Made by a program: the position numbers and the translations under genes. A stretch of 64,000 bases of DNA from NCBI GenBank assembly GCA_015179125.1, contig WHVA01000170.1, positions 62,001 to 126,000 of the forward strand, written 5' to 3'. This stretch comes from Gautieria morchelliformis (lineage: Eukaryota; Basidiomycota; Agaricomycetes; Gomphales; Gomphaceae). The notes beneath the pieces were generated by a model. The model was not told where the DNA came from. It ran no database searches and was given only the letters and a program-made list of their open reading frames with translations. Positions 35,457 to 44,865 of the stretch are shown piece after piece; the stretch's first letter is position 1, and the number at the start of each line of letters is the position of its first letter.

Positions 35457-35977
35457 TTTATGCTCCTGCACCAAAATCAAGCATAATATATTCAATTTAC
35501 TGTATGGTGTTTCAATTTCTTCTCATATTGTTCTTGTACCATGCATTCATTTCTCTGTTTATTTTCGAAATTTTCCAGTCACTCCCTACCTCTCCATTTC
35601 ATGTTGTTATTTCTACTTTCATAGGCGGCTGCACCCAGCGGAGTCTGAAATGACTTCGACGCACGAGCTCTTGGGCGCTAAAGGGCCGGGTAGTAGTACA
35701 TGCACAGTGAGACAGATTTCCCCCTCTCTCAGTGACAACTAAATTCACTGAGAGAGGCAAGTAAATTAGTCTAGTGTTCCTTCGATTTATTGACCTAGAA
35801 ATACTCTGTAGTGAATTAATTTCTAGGTAGTGTATAATATATTTATAGTGACAACTAAATTCACTGAGAGAGTGAATTAATTTCTAGTCTATTCTTTTGA
35901 GCAACAAGTCCATACCTACTGCCTATAATTCCTGTCTACTACACTGATCGTGCTTGTGGCGCGTCAGCGTACTTCAG
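35457..35977. mobile_element. ~521-bp insert in element C gag, TGCA on both sides
   Basis: Gag-like coding (HTIDHETAEALNKQVQAAL) stops at about 35981 and resumes at about 35455 (NNQLASQLDNAATAL). The non-coding DNA between is flanked by TGCA at 35453-35456 and 35978-35981. It contains a 12-bp perfect inverted repeat (CTCTCTCAGTGA at 35724-35735 with TCACTGAGAGAG at 35745-35756), a second copy of that motif near 35849, and TGAATTAATTTCTAG twice. It is not intron-like in length. Superfamily unknown. Confidence 0.55.
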
Positions 35978-36147
35978 TGCAGCGCAGCCTGCACCTGTTT
36001 GTTCAGGGCCTCTGCCGTCTCGTGGTCGATGGTGTGAGCCCTCGAGCTCTTGCAACTAGAGCTTGAGTATTCCGAGTCCTGACCATCGTCTGGGGCTCGT
36101 CTCTTTTGCCGTCGTCCTCCTTCAGGGACGATCGTCGTCGCTCTACT

Positions 36148-36507
36148 TCATGAGCATCGGTTTGAGTCGTGGCTTTGTGCCCGTCTCAACGTTGTTGCTC
36201 TACCGTCTGACAACAGCGAGACTTCTCTGCCCTTTCCTTTGTCCTCGGGCAGAGGGAGATGGGGGGGCGGTGCCGGCTCGTCGCTCGGCATCATCTCTTC
36301 TTCAGCCACGCTCGACGAGACGTGGTCGGGGTTTTCCTTGTTCTCTACTGCGGGGACGAGGGCGGTGAGATCTACGATCTCTCCGTCTTCTATCGTCCTG
36401 GTCTCTTGGTCCAGGATAGCGTCAGCCGTCGTGTCACTGGGCTGCGCCTGGGGTGTGGACCTCGAGCTCGTCGCTCGTGTCCGTCTTCGACTGCGTGGAA
36501 TCATCAT
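36148..36507 (-). pseudogene. Element C gag N-terminus
   Basis: ATG at 36507 (MMIPRSRRRTRATSSRS), then DQETRTIEDGEIVDLTALVP. The downstream frame shifts repeatedly before the 521-bp insert. It lies just inside the 5' LTR and is the likely start of gag. Confidence 0.65.
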
Positions 36508-36645
36508 GCTCGCAGCCGACAGTAGAGGGTCTACTGGAGGGTCTCAACGATGTTTAGTCGTCGACGCAGCGATCTTTTTCAAGATTGCTTCGAATCCACT
36601 ATCGGTTGGTCGTGTGGCGATCAACCGCAGGATAGTTCAAAAAGG

Positions 36646-36858
36646 TGTAAAGATATCTATCTTAAGCCTCAGGTCACAAGAGCACGACAGAACTTGACCA
36701 ATGTGTGGTATTCTGATGCTACGTAGTGACAGTGTAAGGGTAAGATGCAATGGGAACCGCTGGTCAGTTCCCACGCATAAACTATACAGTGGGTCCCTAA
36801 GGGGCCCACTGGGATTATGTAATAACTAATGTACATGTAGATACACGGGTTATTTACA
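36646..36858 (-). repeat. 5' LTR of element C
   Basis: 213 bp. Inside it the element reads CCTTTTTGAACTATCC where the primer-binding site is expected; I could not assign a tRNA, and self-priming as in Tf1 relatives is possible. Confidence 0.95.
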
Positions 36859-37740
36859 CTTCACCACCTTTACTCTCTGTCATTTCATGTTCGCCCTCCT
36901 CCCTCACTCTATTGTATGTTTATTTCATCTATTTTGTATCATTGCTGCGCACCCCTATCCAACCCTGACTCACAACGGCCTCTTTCCTATTCACTGATAC
37001 CTTACGAGCATTCGATATAAGTAGTTTACATTCGCATGTATATTCCTCAGTTCAATTATCATATGTCGTCCATCTTGTGCAAACTTGACCTCGCTGTGAT
37101 CATCGTCTTGAGCCTTCTCCTGGATATTTATATCTTCGACCAGAAGAGGACTTAGGCATCACTGGTGAGTTCTCATACTTCATCTTCATTACCTTAGCCT
37201 TCAAAATATTTTCTATGCTGTCGGCGAAGGGATTGTCACTACTTAGACAACCCTTCCGTAACACCTTGCACGTTACATTGTCAATTGCCACAGGCTATTT
37301 CGCAACGACTGTAGATAGTGCGAGCTCCGTTCGGGCAGCCCTCTTATCCTGTGAACATTTGTTGGTTTACCTATTCGCCGAACGGCATACTTATTCGCAC
37401 AAGTTATTCAGGCATTCGCTGTGTTCACTAATACATGATATTAACGCCTAAAAACCAATCTTGACACTCCCTTCACATTATCTCCTGTTCTTAACACAGC
37501 GAGTTTTGCAAGACCTCTGTCTCTCTGCCTTATGACATTCTGCCTTCCGCCTCTCCAACCTCTGACATCCAACCTTTCAACTTATCTTGACTCTCAAATC
37601 CTCCTCTACCTCCACCTCTTCTGATCCCAGATACTCAGTTCCAAAATACTTAGGATGATAGTTTATTGGGGGTACAACATATAAGTTGAAGCCACTGCAC
37701 TTTCTAGTTCTGACTTCTGGGATTCTCAAATGTAACACTG

Positions 37741-38158
37741 ACCCCTGGTCACTCAGTGAGGATGGGAAAATATTGCTGTACAATCGGTGAACATATGTTC
37801 CCAATCATAGTGACATCTCCCTAGACATTCTGCACTCCCTACATGACCGCCAGCTACCACCAGTACCATTGGCCCAACATGGCCAGCTTCATCACCAACT
37901 ACATCAGATTATGCCCCAAGTGCCATCATGCCAAGTCAATCCATCATAAGCCATTTGGCCCCCTTCGGTTCCTTCCTGTTGGCAAACAACCATGGGACTC
38001 CATTTCGATGGACTTTATCGAAGGTCTACCACTGTCTGATGGCCACGACATGATACTTGTCATCATAGACCAACTCACGAAGATGGCTCTGTCTATCCCA
38101 ATGTTCTCAGACATCGATTCAGGAGAAGTTGCCATGCTCTTTCTTCAATATGTCTTGT
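37741..38158 (+). pseudogene. Ty3/gypsy integrase fragment (element F)
   Basis: Begins DPWSLSEDGKILLYNR directly after the LTR A end, then an H2C2-like CPKCHHAKSIHHKPFGPL, then SMDFIEGLPLSDGHDMILVIIDQLTKM with the first catalytic Asp. It stops at a TAG at 38158 before the second Asp. A stop and a shift lie in the first 100 bp. Confidence 0.8.
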
Positions 38159-40358
38159 AGATTTATTTGACCATGTTCTCTTTTGGGATTATAACCCCAT
38201 TAACATGTGCATGTTGATGTTGATGTGCACTGCAAGAAGACAATGCTCTTATTATGAGGTAGGTCATTGGCCACCCTTATTTCTTCCCTTTGTCCAACAG
38301 CCATAAACTGACTGTATTCCATATCATATACATAGGCTGCACATGTGTTTACCCATACACAAATATCTCATCATAGCATATGGAGATGCATCTGAGCTAC
38401 TAGTGTATAAATCGCCTCCCCTTCTCATCCATCCAGCGTGACTCTGTGATCTGGCCATGTTTGCCATTCCTCCATATCAAGTGCACACCTTGCCGTCTTC
38501 ACTTATCTACCAACTGATTAGTCGATGTCTTGACTATACTTGACAGTGCTATCACTCTTCCTGTTGCCAACAAGGCAGCCGCGCAGGGTGGCATATTCAC
38601 GCCTGCTGCTCATTTGGAAATTCATGGTGATGAGGTAGATTCTGGTTCTGAACCCTCGAGCCGCAGCTTGCTTTTTATTGATGCGGCCTCATGCAACTCA
38701 TATCTGTTGTGTTCCTTCCCTGTTCACAAGCTATCCTCAAACACTGGCCCTCTAGACACCTTTTGTTTCACATTGATGGATCACAGAGATGCACAAGAGC
38801 AGGCATGCTCATGTTCAAGAGATTTTTCCGGAACATGCAGCAAAAGTGCCAAGGTGAACATGTTGTGGGTTGAAGCAATGGGTGGCATCATTTCCGCGAT
38901 GAACAGAGACTCAAACAGCAGCTCACCCAGATCTGAAGTGCAGAATATTGTCTTGATGCAAAAGCCCCCAGAAATCCAGTGAGTCAGGGGCATTACTGTG
39001 CTTAATGAATTTGATGTTAGTTTTGTCTTATTGTCATATTCTCACATCATCTTGACTTTTATTAGGGTCAAGGGACAACCAATCTTGGTCACATCAAGCT
39101 GCCACTTACCATAACAGCATTGATGTGACCAAGATGTACTGATATCCAATATTCAACATGACAGCATATTGATGTCCATATACTATTCAGGCTCTGTCCT
39201 GCCAGTGTGTCTCCTCCATATAACTATGTAATGATGTTAACAATTTATTGGTTTCTCATTCCTCCATCCTTCTGACTCTATGGAGGTTTCTGATTCTAGA
39301 TTTTGCACTGCTGCAATGATTCCTCCATTAGTGATTCCTCCACCAGTGTCTCCTTCACCAGTGATGCCCCCTCTTTCCTCACTGGGCACTATGACCAGGA
39401 CACCATCTAGTGTCTTGAGTATCTCCATGCATTCTTCTATGATCAGTCCTGACACTGAGTTGCCGTACTATGTGGAATTGCTGTCTAGTGTGGATCCTTC
39501 AACATCTGTCTCATCACTGTCTTCAGAATCCTCAGTCACACCAGATTCTACAATTTCCATCTGATCTTGTACACCAATGGCACCACCTGTTTGCATAAGT
39601 TCAGATTTGTTCAGCTTGCAATTTCACTCAGTTGACTGGGCTGTACAGAGTACTCCTCTTAGCACACCCTTACCTTTCTTAGCACCTACCACCCCTGCGC
39701 CGCCATCATATACAGCAATTCCCGAGGCAACATTTAGTGTCAGTATTAGTACACCCTATTCTAATGGGCCTTCTATTGCCTCTCTTGATAGTATCTGCAT
39801 GAAATTGATGCTACTCAGAGTGAGCAGAATGTAGACATGGCAAGCCACTTGGATCACATCAAAGATCTATTTCGTGATCTAGCGGTGTTGCTTAAGGCAA
39901 AATATGACCAGCCACTGCCAGTACCTACTAAAGACATCTCCATAGTTGCAGTTCTCTTATGCACACACCCACTCCAATCCCTCAATGCTCAGCATCAGCA
40001 TCTGGACCCTCAGTAGGGTCTCTTTCTCCCCCACCAGAGCGGCTTCCTTCACCATCATCCTTCCTCACAAGTATATCCTGGCTAGAGTGCCTATCATGTA
40101 AATACCGAAGGTTCAGAACATCAATAAGATACCATAAAATGACCACAAGACTGGCCTTGAACCGCTGCTAAAATAATGTATTAATAATTCAGTATCTCCC
40201 TTAGCTGCCGGCTAAAAGCCAGTTTTTAGCAAGCCAAGCTGCAGTTCCTCAGCTTGGCTTATAGCGATAATTATAATAGCAGGCTTTTGTAAGCATGGCC
40301 GGGTGCTAAGCCAAAGCCATGCCACAGCAACACTACATAAGCAGACCAACAGAAGATC
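38159..40358. other. No gene recognised; Ser/Thr/Pro-rich frames and a stem-loop
   Basis: Plus frames 38530-38982, 39280-39564 and 39577-39834 are rich in Ser, Pro and Thr and have no domain I know. The stretch is poor in CpG. A perfect 11-bp stem (AAGCCAAGCTG 40231-40241, CAGCTTGGCTT 40250-40260, 8-base loop) lies in a segment rich in the GCCAAGC motif. Confidence 0.4.
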
Positions 40359-40619
40359 TAGACCAACAGAAGATCTAGACATTGTGGGTATGGTGGATGT
40401 CTCTGGATATCATGGCGCACCACTTCAATGTAGATTCAAATCCACCCTCATCAATTCTTCTCCTTGAAGCTTCGCAGAAACTTGTCAATGCCGCCTCATC
40501 ATCTAAATGGCACTAGTGTCTTCTGGGCTCGGGCCAGGCTCAAAAGCCCGGGCTTGGGATCATCGAATTCCAAGCCCAAGCCTGACCAGGGCTCGGGCCT
40601 GCGGGTGTGGGAAGTCACT

Positions 40620-41002
40620 GTTGCCATCAGGCATGAACATGATGCTGTATGCGCTGTACTTGTGCCCCACGAGGCAGTGGAATAAGCTGCCTTGACTGCA
40701 CATCCCACAGGCACACAATGGTGTCAAGTGAGCCTGCCGCAACAAGCTGCCCGTCCCAGGAGATCATGATGGAGGTCACACCCGCCTCATCCTGCGCCTG
40801 CAGGGTATGCATGAGATGCAGGTAAAACACAGAAAACAAAAGGCAAAGGAGGTCAGCCATGAAATCAAAGTCAGTGCCCAGTGACATGCCGCATCGCATC
40901 ACACCACTCACCCGTATCTGTTTTATCTTTTGCTGCTGTGACAAGGAGCTTCCCGTTGGGGCTGAAGCACAGGCTGCAGATGTACAGGTCCCCGGTGCCA
41001 TG
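40620..41002 (-). pseudogene. Captured exons of a Tup1-type WD40 corepressor gene
   Basis: Exon 41002-40912 reads GTGDLYICSLCFSPNGKLLV..AKDKT and is bounded by TTTTCAG and GGTGAGT. The next exon from 40797 (acceptor CCTGCAG) reads AQDEAGVTSIMISWDGQLVAAGSLDTIVCLWDVQS, then in another frame GHKYSAYSIMFMPDG. The IRSVCFSPDGK and AAGSLD..VWDVQTG patterns are hallmarks of the Tup1/Rco1 propeller. Intron edges are kept, so it came from genomic DNA and not cDNA. A frameshift and the loss of all other blades make it non-functional. Confidence 0.65.
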
Positions 41003-41902
41003 CTGAAAAGGCAGGACTCATGCACTCATGGCTGTGGTGTGATGATGGCACAACTGAATGCCCAAGCCTCATGCAAGCCGCCATAATTATATTAAACTTC
41101 CAACCCACATGGCCTCCTCCGCATCCAGCACATCCCTGGGGCCTGAAAGGTTAAAACCCCAGGCCTGCAGGACATTCAAGCATTGCAGCAGCATGCCTGG
41201 ATGTCCACCAGAAATGTGGAATCAGTGAACCGGCATTCAAGCTTCAAGTTTCAAGCTTCAAGCTTACAGTAAGCCTCAATATTTGAATCTCCGTGATGCT
41301 ACTTACAGCACCCAGAGTCATCGATCATGGTATGGAGGCAAGCTCCTCAATTTCATATTTGGAGCTGTTGAGGACCACATGAGGCATTGAATTTAGAGTG
41401 TGAGGATAGGTGGAGGGATGAAAAAAACAGTTGAGAAAATTTTCAACTAATTCAAACCTTTTTTTGTAACAACAGTTTACTCTTTTGGACTTCACAAACG
41501 ACAAGCCACAATGGCGCCCAAAAGCTGGAGTGGACAAAGCTAGCGTTGTCCAAGGTCTATGGCACAAGGCACATGACTATGTCCACCCTGCACCTTTGGA
41601 CCACAATTCTCTCTATTGTCCCCCCCTTTCCCTATTGTCCCATTTTTCCCTATTGTCCCATTCTCCCCATTGTTCCCATTAGTATATAAGACCATGTTCT
41701 CCTACAGGGCTTTCCTCGTGTCCTTCTCACATATCTCGTGTGCAATAGCCATAAAGGCTTCAAGCTCCCTCTTTTTCACAGGAACAGATATCATCCGAAG
41801 TGGCCCTTCAAAGTGGCACACTGTTCCGTCAAGCAGTTCCTTCCTACCAACTCGACGCCTCCTGCTGGGACCGACACTTCAGCCTCTCACTCTAGGGACA
41901 AG

Positions 41903-42912
41903 TGTCATGATGCGTTTATTTCCTATACCCAGTCGCTATGTCCTCCCATTCCTCACTCCACCTCTATGTTCGCTCCGATCACCCTTTGCCGAGTTCAGCG
42001 ACCAGTCTTTGCTGTTCGTGTCATTCACCATAGCCACACCATCAAAGCATGATCAACGTCCTTTGACTGGCTTGGTGGTTCATCACTGGCCCTATCACCT
42101 CCTCGGCTCAACCCCCTTTCGATGTTCCTATGGTCGGATTGTCACAACTCGTGTATTTCTTGCACCCAGCTATCCCTGTTTCCCCTTTCACTCCTCCCCC
42201 ATGTTCGCTCGGCTTTTCCCCTCCCTTCGACCACACCTCCTCTATGTTCTCTCCATTCGCCCTTCACCACATTCACCAAACGACCATTCGCTGCTCACAT
42301 CATTCACCAGCAGGCACGCCATCAAACGCGATCGACATCCTCTACCCGGTGTGATGGTCCATCACTGGCCCCATCATCTTCCCAATGCAACCCCTTTAGG
42401 TGTTTATATGGCCAGGATGAACCGTAGATCGTGTGGGATCAACCCAGCAAACGAAGAGTCCGTGCAGGGTAACATATATGCAGGTCGCGAGGCGTGTTTT
42501 CATACATAGGTGCCTTCGTCCTCTTTTCTCCCCGTCCCTTTTCCTTCTTCCTATTGTATGTGTTTCATCTATTCTGTATCCTGACTGCGCACCCTTATCC
42601 AAACCTGACTCCTAACAGCCTCTTTCCCATTCGCCAATATCATATGAGCATTTGATATAAGTAGTCTACATTCGCATGTATATTCCCCAGTTCAATTATC
42701 ATACATCTATCTTGTGCAAACTTGACCTCAATGTGATCATCATCTTGAGGCTTCTCCTGTAGATTCCTATCTTCGACCAAAGGAGGAGTTGAGCACCACT
42801 GGTGAGTTTTCATACTTCACCTTCGTTACCTTAGCCTTCGAACTACTCTCTGTGCTGTCGGCGAAGGGCTCCGAAGGAGTGCCTTTGCCGGCGAAAGGAT
42901 TGTTGCTACTTA
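41903..42912 (+). repeat. LTR B copy, 3' part missing
   Basis: Starts TGTCATGATGCG and is collinear with 26551-27189 joined to 36859 onward. Homology stops at CTACTTA (42912), about 200 bp short of the LTR end, where DIRS-like sequence begins. Just upstream (41615-41680) is a small array of TATTGTCCCAT-type units. Confidence 0.85.
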
Positions 42913-44335
42913 AACGGGCATATTTGGGAGGGAGTGGTTCTCTAGCCAAATCCCTAGGCATTTCCATGAACGTGATATCCAATTCAAGGAAATCTACGCA
43001 GTTCTACAGGCTATCCTATGCTGGGGTCACCTATGGAGGCATAAACACATTGTCTTCCACATAGACAACCAAGTAGATGTTCATGCCCTCGAAAATGACA
43101 CGAACCAATCTATACATGTAATGACAAACCTTGGCATGATTGCTATGCTAGCAGCACAGCTTGAATTCTCTTACTCATCTTCCTGGCTTTCTTCTTCTGC
43201 TAATGCACTCACTGACTATGCCTCTCGTTACATGTACACCCGCCTACTTGAATCAGCCCCATACCTGAACCGACAGCCCACCTCACCCCACCATCTGACC
43301 AGTGGTATCAGACACACTCTCATATGTCAAGACTCACAGCATTCTGGCTATGGAATGGGCTCACTTCCAGCACCCGCACCTCATACACGACAGGCCAGCA
43401 ATCTTTCTTCGACTTCGTCCTTGCCAACCCTCACCTATGGAACCCTGCTGGCACCGTCCTGCCTGCAACCACCACAGCCATCCTTGAATGGGTCGCATTC
43501 CTGGGTTCCCGCACCCTGCAGCCTAAGACAATCAAATCACATATCACCCACCTCCGCTCCACTCACATCCACAATGACCTTCCCTTCGATGCCTGCGAAT
43601 CACCGTTGCTCCAGAGGATGGTGCGAGGCATCAAACAGTACATGGGCGAAAAAGACCAGAAACCCAAGCTGCCCATTACATTCAATGTCCTTCGGCAGAT
43701 CATTTCACTTCACCCAGGACCATCCGGCATTGGTGAAATCAATTACATCACGGCCATCTGCCTCGCAGTCCCTGCATTCTTGCACTGTGGAGAATTCACA
43801 GTTCACCATACCAGATCTTCGACCCTGCCACACACCTCACCTAGAGCTACATGCACTTCGAGCCTTCCTTCGCCTCACCCCACTACATCAGCATCTCTAT
43901 CCCCTCCTCAAAGACCAACCCCTTCCAACGGGGCGTGTCTCTCTATATCTCTGCAGCCCCAGGTGCTCCCACATGCCCCGTCACCACCCTCAAGAGGCTC
44001 TACCCCAAAGATCCACGCTCTCCTGAATCAGCACTGTTCATCGGGCATGATGGCTCACCCCTCCTTTGCACCGACCTCCTCCGGTGGCTGCACGAAGACC
44101 TCACTCAACTGGGCTTCAATGCCAATCAGTTCGCAGGGCACAGTTTCCAGAGGGGGGGCGCATTGTCCGCAGCTTGAGTTGCAACAGCTAGGCCATTGGC
44201 GCAGCAATTCTTATAAGCTTTATCAAGCCAAACAAGTATCGCTACTATCCCTCTCAGCACGCCTCCATTGGGCCATTCCCAACGCTCAGCCTCCCAAGCC
44301 TCTGTCTCTTCACCTCGCTTCAACTTTGGCTTGAG
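42913..44335 (+). pseudogene. DIRS-like element fragment: RNase H and tyrosine recombinase
   Basis: 42963-43290 reads IQFKEIYAVLQAILCWGHLW, IVFHIDNQVDVHAL and ANALTDYASRY, the RNase H end of DIRS-type pol. After a frame change the recombinase starts (WNGLTSSTRTSYTTGQQSFF, 43340 on), with LQPKTIKSHITHLRSTHI. The first catalytic Arg region reads FLHCGEF (43777-43797), where relatives have LR-x-GEF, so the Arg is His. Another shift leads to GHSFQRGGALSAA (HxxR box, about 44136) and then QLGHWRSNSYKLY with the catalytic Tyr (about 44212). Three frame changes make it a pseudogene. Confidence 0.8.
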
Positions 44336-44752
44336 CACGGCCTACACCCTGGTCGCGCAAAAGAGCGCTGGCATCGCTATAGAATTCTTGCTCACCCAAT
44401 TGTCACTATCAAGTAAGGATAGACCAGGCTTAAGGGTCGGGCTCAGGGCTTCTGAAAATGAAGCCCAGCCCTCCTCCTTGGGCTTCTGGTGGCCTGGGCC
44501 AGGCTGGGCTCAGGCCCCAAGCCCAGAGAACACTAAATGGTGCTTTATCAGGCTATCGCCAGGCTCTGTGAATTCAGGATTAATATCAACTGGAAGTCCT
44601 GCTAAATGCTGGATGTCAACACCCACTGGAACCTATGCAGGTGCATGCTTTGAGTAGGGAAGGGAACCACCACTCATGGACAGGAACACAGAGCATATAG
44701 AATCAGAGCTGTGTGACTGGGATGCTCCACTCAATGATGATATGGAGGCCAA

Positions 44753-44865
44753 TATATGGTATTCAGATGCTACATAGTGATGGTACAGGTTAAGGTTAAG
44801 CTGGGGAACTCCCCACCCACTAACTATACAGTGGGGTCTTGTGGATGTCCCCCCTCAGTCCCCCC
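44753..44865 (+). repeat. Diverged fragment of an LTR C-type LTR
   Basis: CAATATATGGTATTCAGATG and TAACTATACAGTGGG align with the middle of the element C LTR. Similarity is clearly lower than between the two intact LTRs, so this is an older relative. Confidence 0.6.

Larger units (their letters stand above)
27190..36858 (-). mobile_element. Complete chromodomain Ty3/gypsy element C, 9,669 bp, target duplication CTTCA
   Basis: Both 213-bp LTRs are present with TGTAAA..TTTACA ends. CTTCA repeats at 27185-27189 and 36859-36863. Order on the minus strand: LTR, gag, zinc knuckle, protease, RT, RNase H, integrase, chromodomain, an extra ORF, a purine-rich tract (27403-27418), LTR. The LTRs differ at four of 213 positions, so the insertion is recent, yet pol has several frameshifts and the extra ORF two stops. 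The interior is much richer in CpG than the flanks. Confidence 0.95.
26551..37466 (+). mobile_element. Solo LTR B (~1.24 kb without insert), target duplication CTCCC, split by chromovirus C
   Basis: Starts TGTCATGACG at 26551, ends CTTGACA at 37466, with CTCCC on both sides (26546-26550; 37467-37471). The two halves, 26551-27189 and 36859-37466, are contiguous in the copy at 41903-42912. No coding sequence of its own was seen. It inserted into LTR A and was later invaded by element C. Confidence 0.92.
26440..37737 (+). mobile_element. LTR A copy (partial), split by solo LTR B
   Basis: 26440-26550 matches LTR A from its position at about 12860 (CTTTGTATAAA, CTGCAATCAGATAATCA), and 37467-37737 continues the same LTR to its end CTCAAATGTAACA. 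The first ~310 bp of the LTR are missing on the left, where copia sequence lies instead. It is the outermost layer of the nest. Confidence 0.85.
40514..44535. mobile_element. hAT-like DNA transposon, 4,022 bp, 8-bp target duplication, no transposase seen
   Basis: Ends are inverted: TAGTGTCTTCTGGGCTCGGG on the left and, reverse-complemented, TAGTGTTCTCTGGGCTTGGG on the right. The flanking octamers are AATGGCAC (40506-40513) and AATGGTGC (44536-44543). The empty site in gene Z copy 2 reads AATGGCGC, so both are one CpG transition from it. GC-rich subterminal repeats (GGGCTCGGGCC, CCAAGCCC) occur at both ends. Eight-base duplications fit the hAT superfamily. The interior holds a host-like WD40 fragment, an LTR B copy and a DIRS-like piece instead of transposase, so it is non-autonomous or was hollowed out. 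Confidence 0.85.
40359..44755 (+). pseudogene. Gene Z copy 1, split by the hAT-like element
   Basis: 40359-40513 matches 48187-48343 and 44536-44755 continues with 48336-48548. Without the insert this is the same two-exon gene as copy 2. Copy 1 has a TAG where copy 2 has TGG (FE-W-GRE), a changed splice donor (GTGAAT instead of GTGAGT), and nearly all CpGs lost. Its 3' end passes into an LTR C-like fragment at 44753. Confidence 0.8.

Noticed and set aside
35457-35977. Intron in element C gag
   Set aside because: At over 500 bp it is about ten times longer than the other introns in the window and it is flanked by a short direct repeat, so an insertion is more likely.
41616-42509. 297-residue plus-strand ORF
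   Set aside because: It lies within LTR B and its upstream repeat, has no domain, and the frame is not open in the other LTR B copies.
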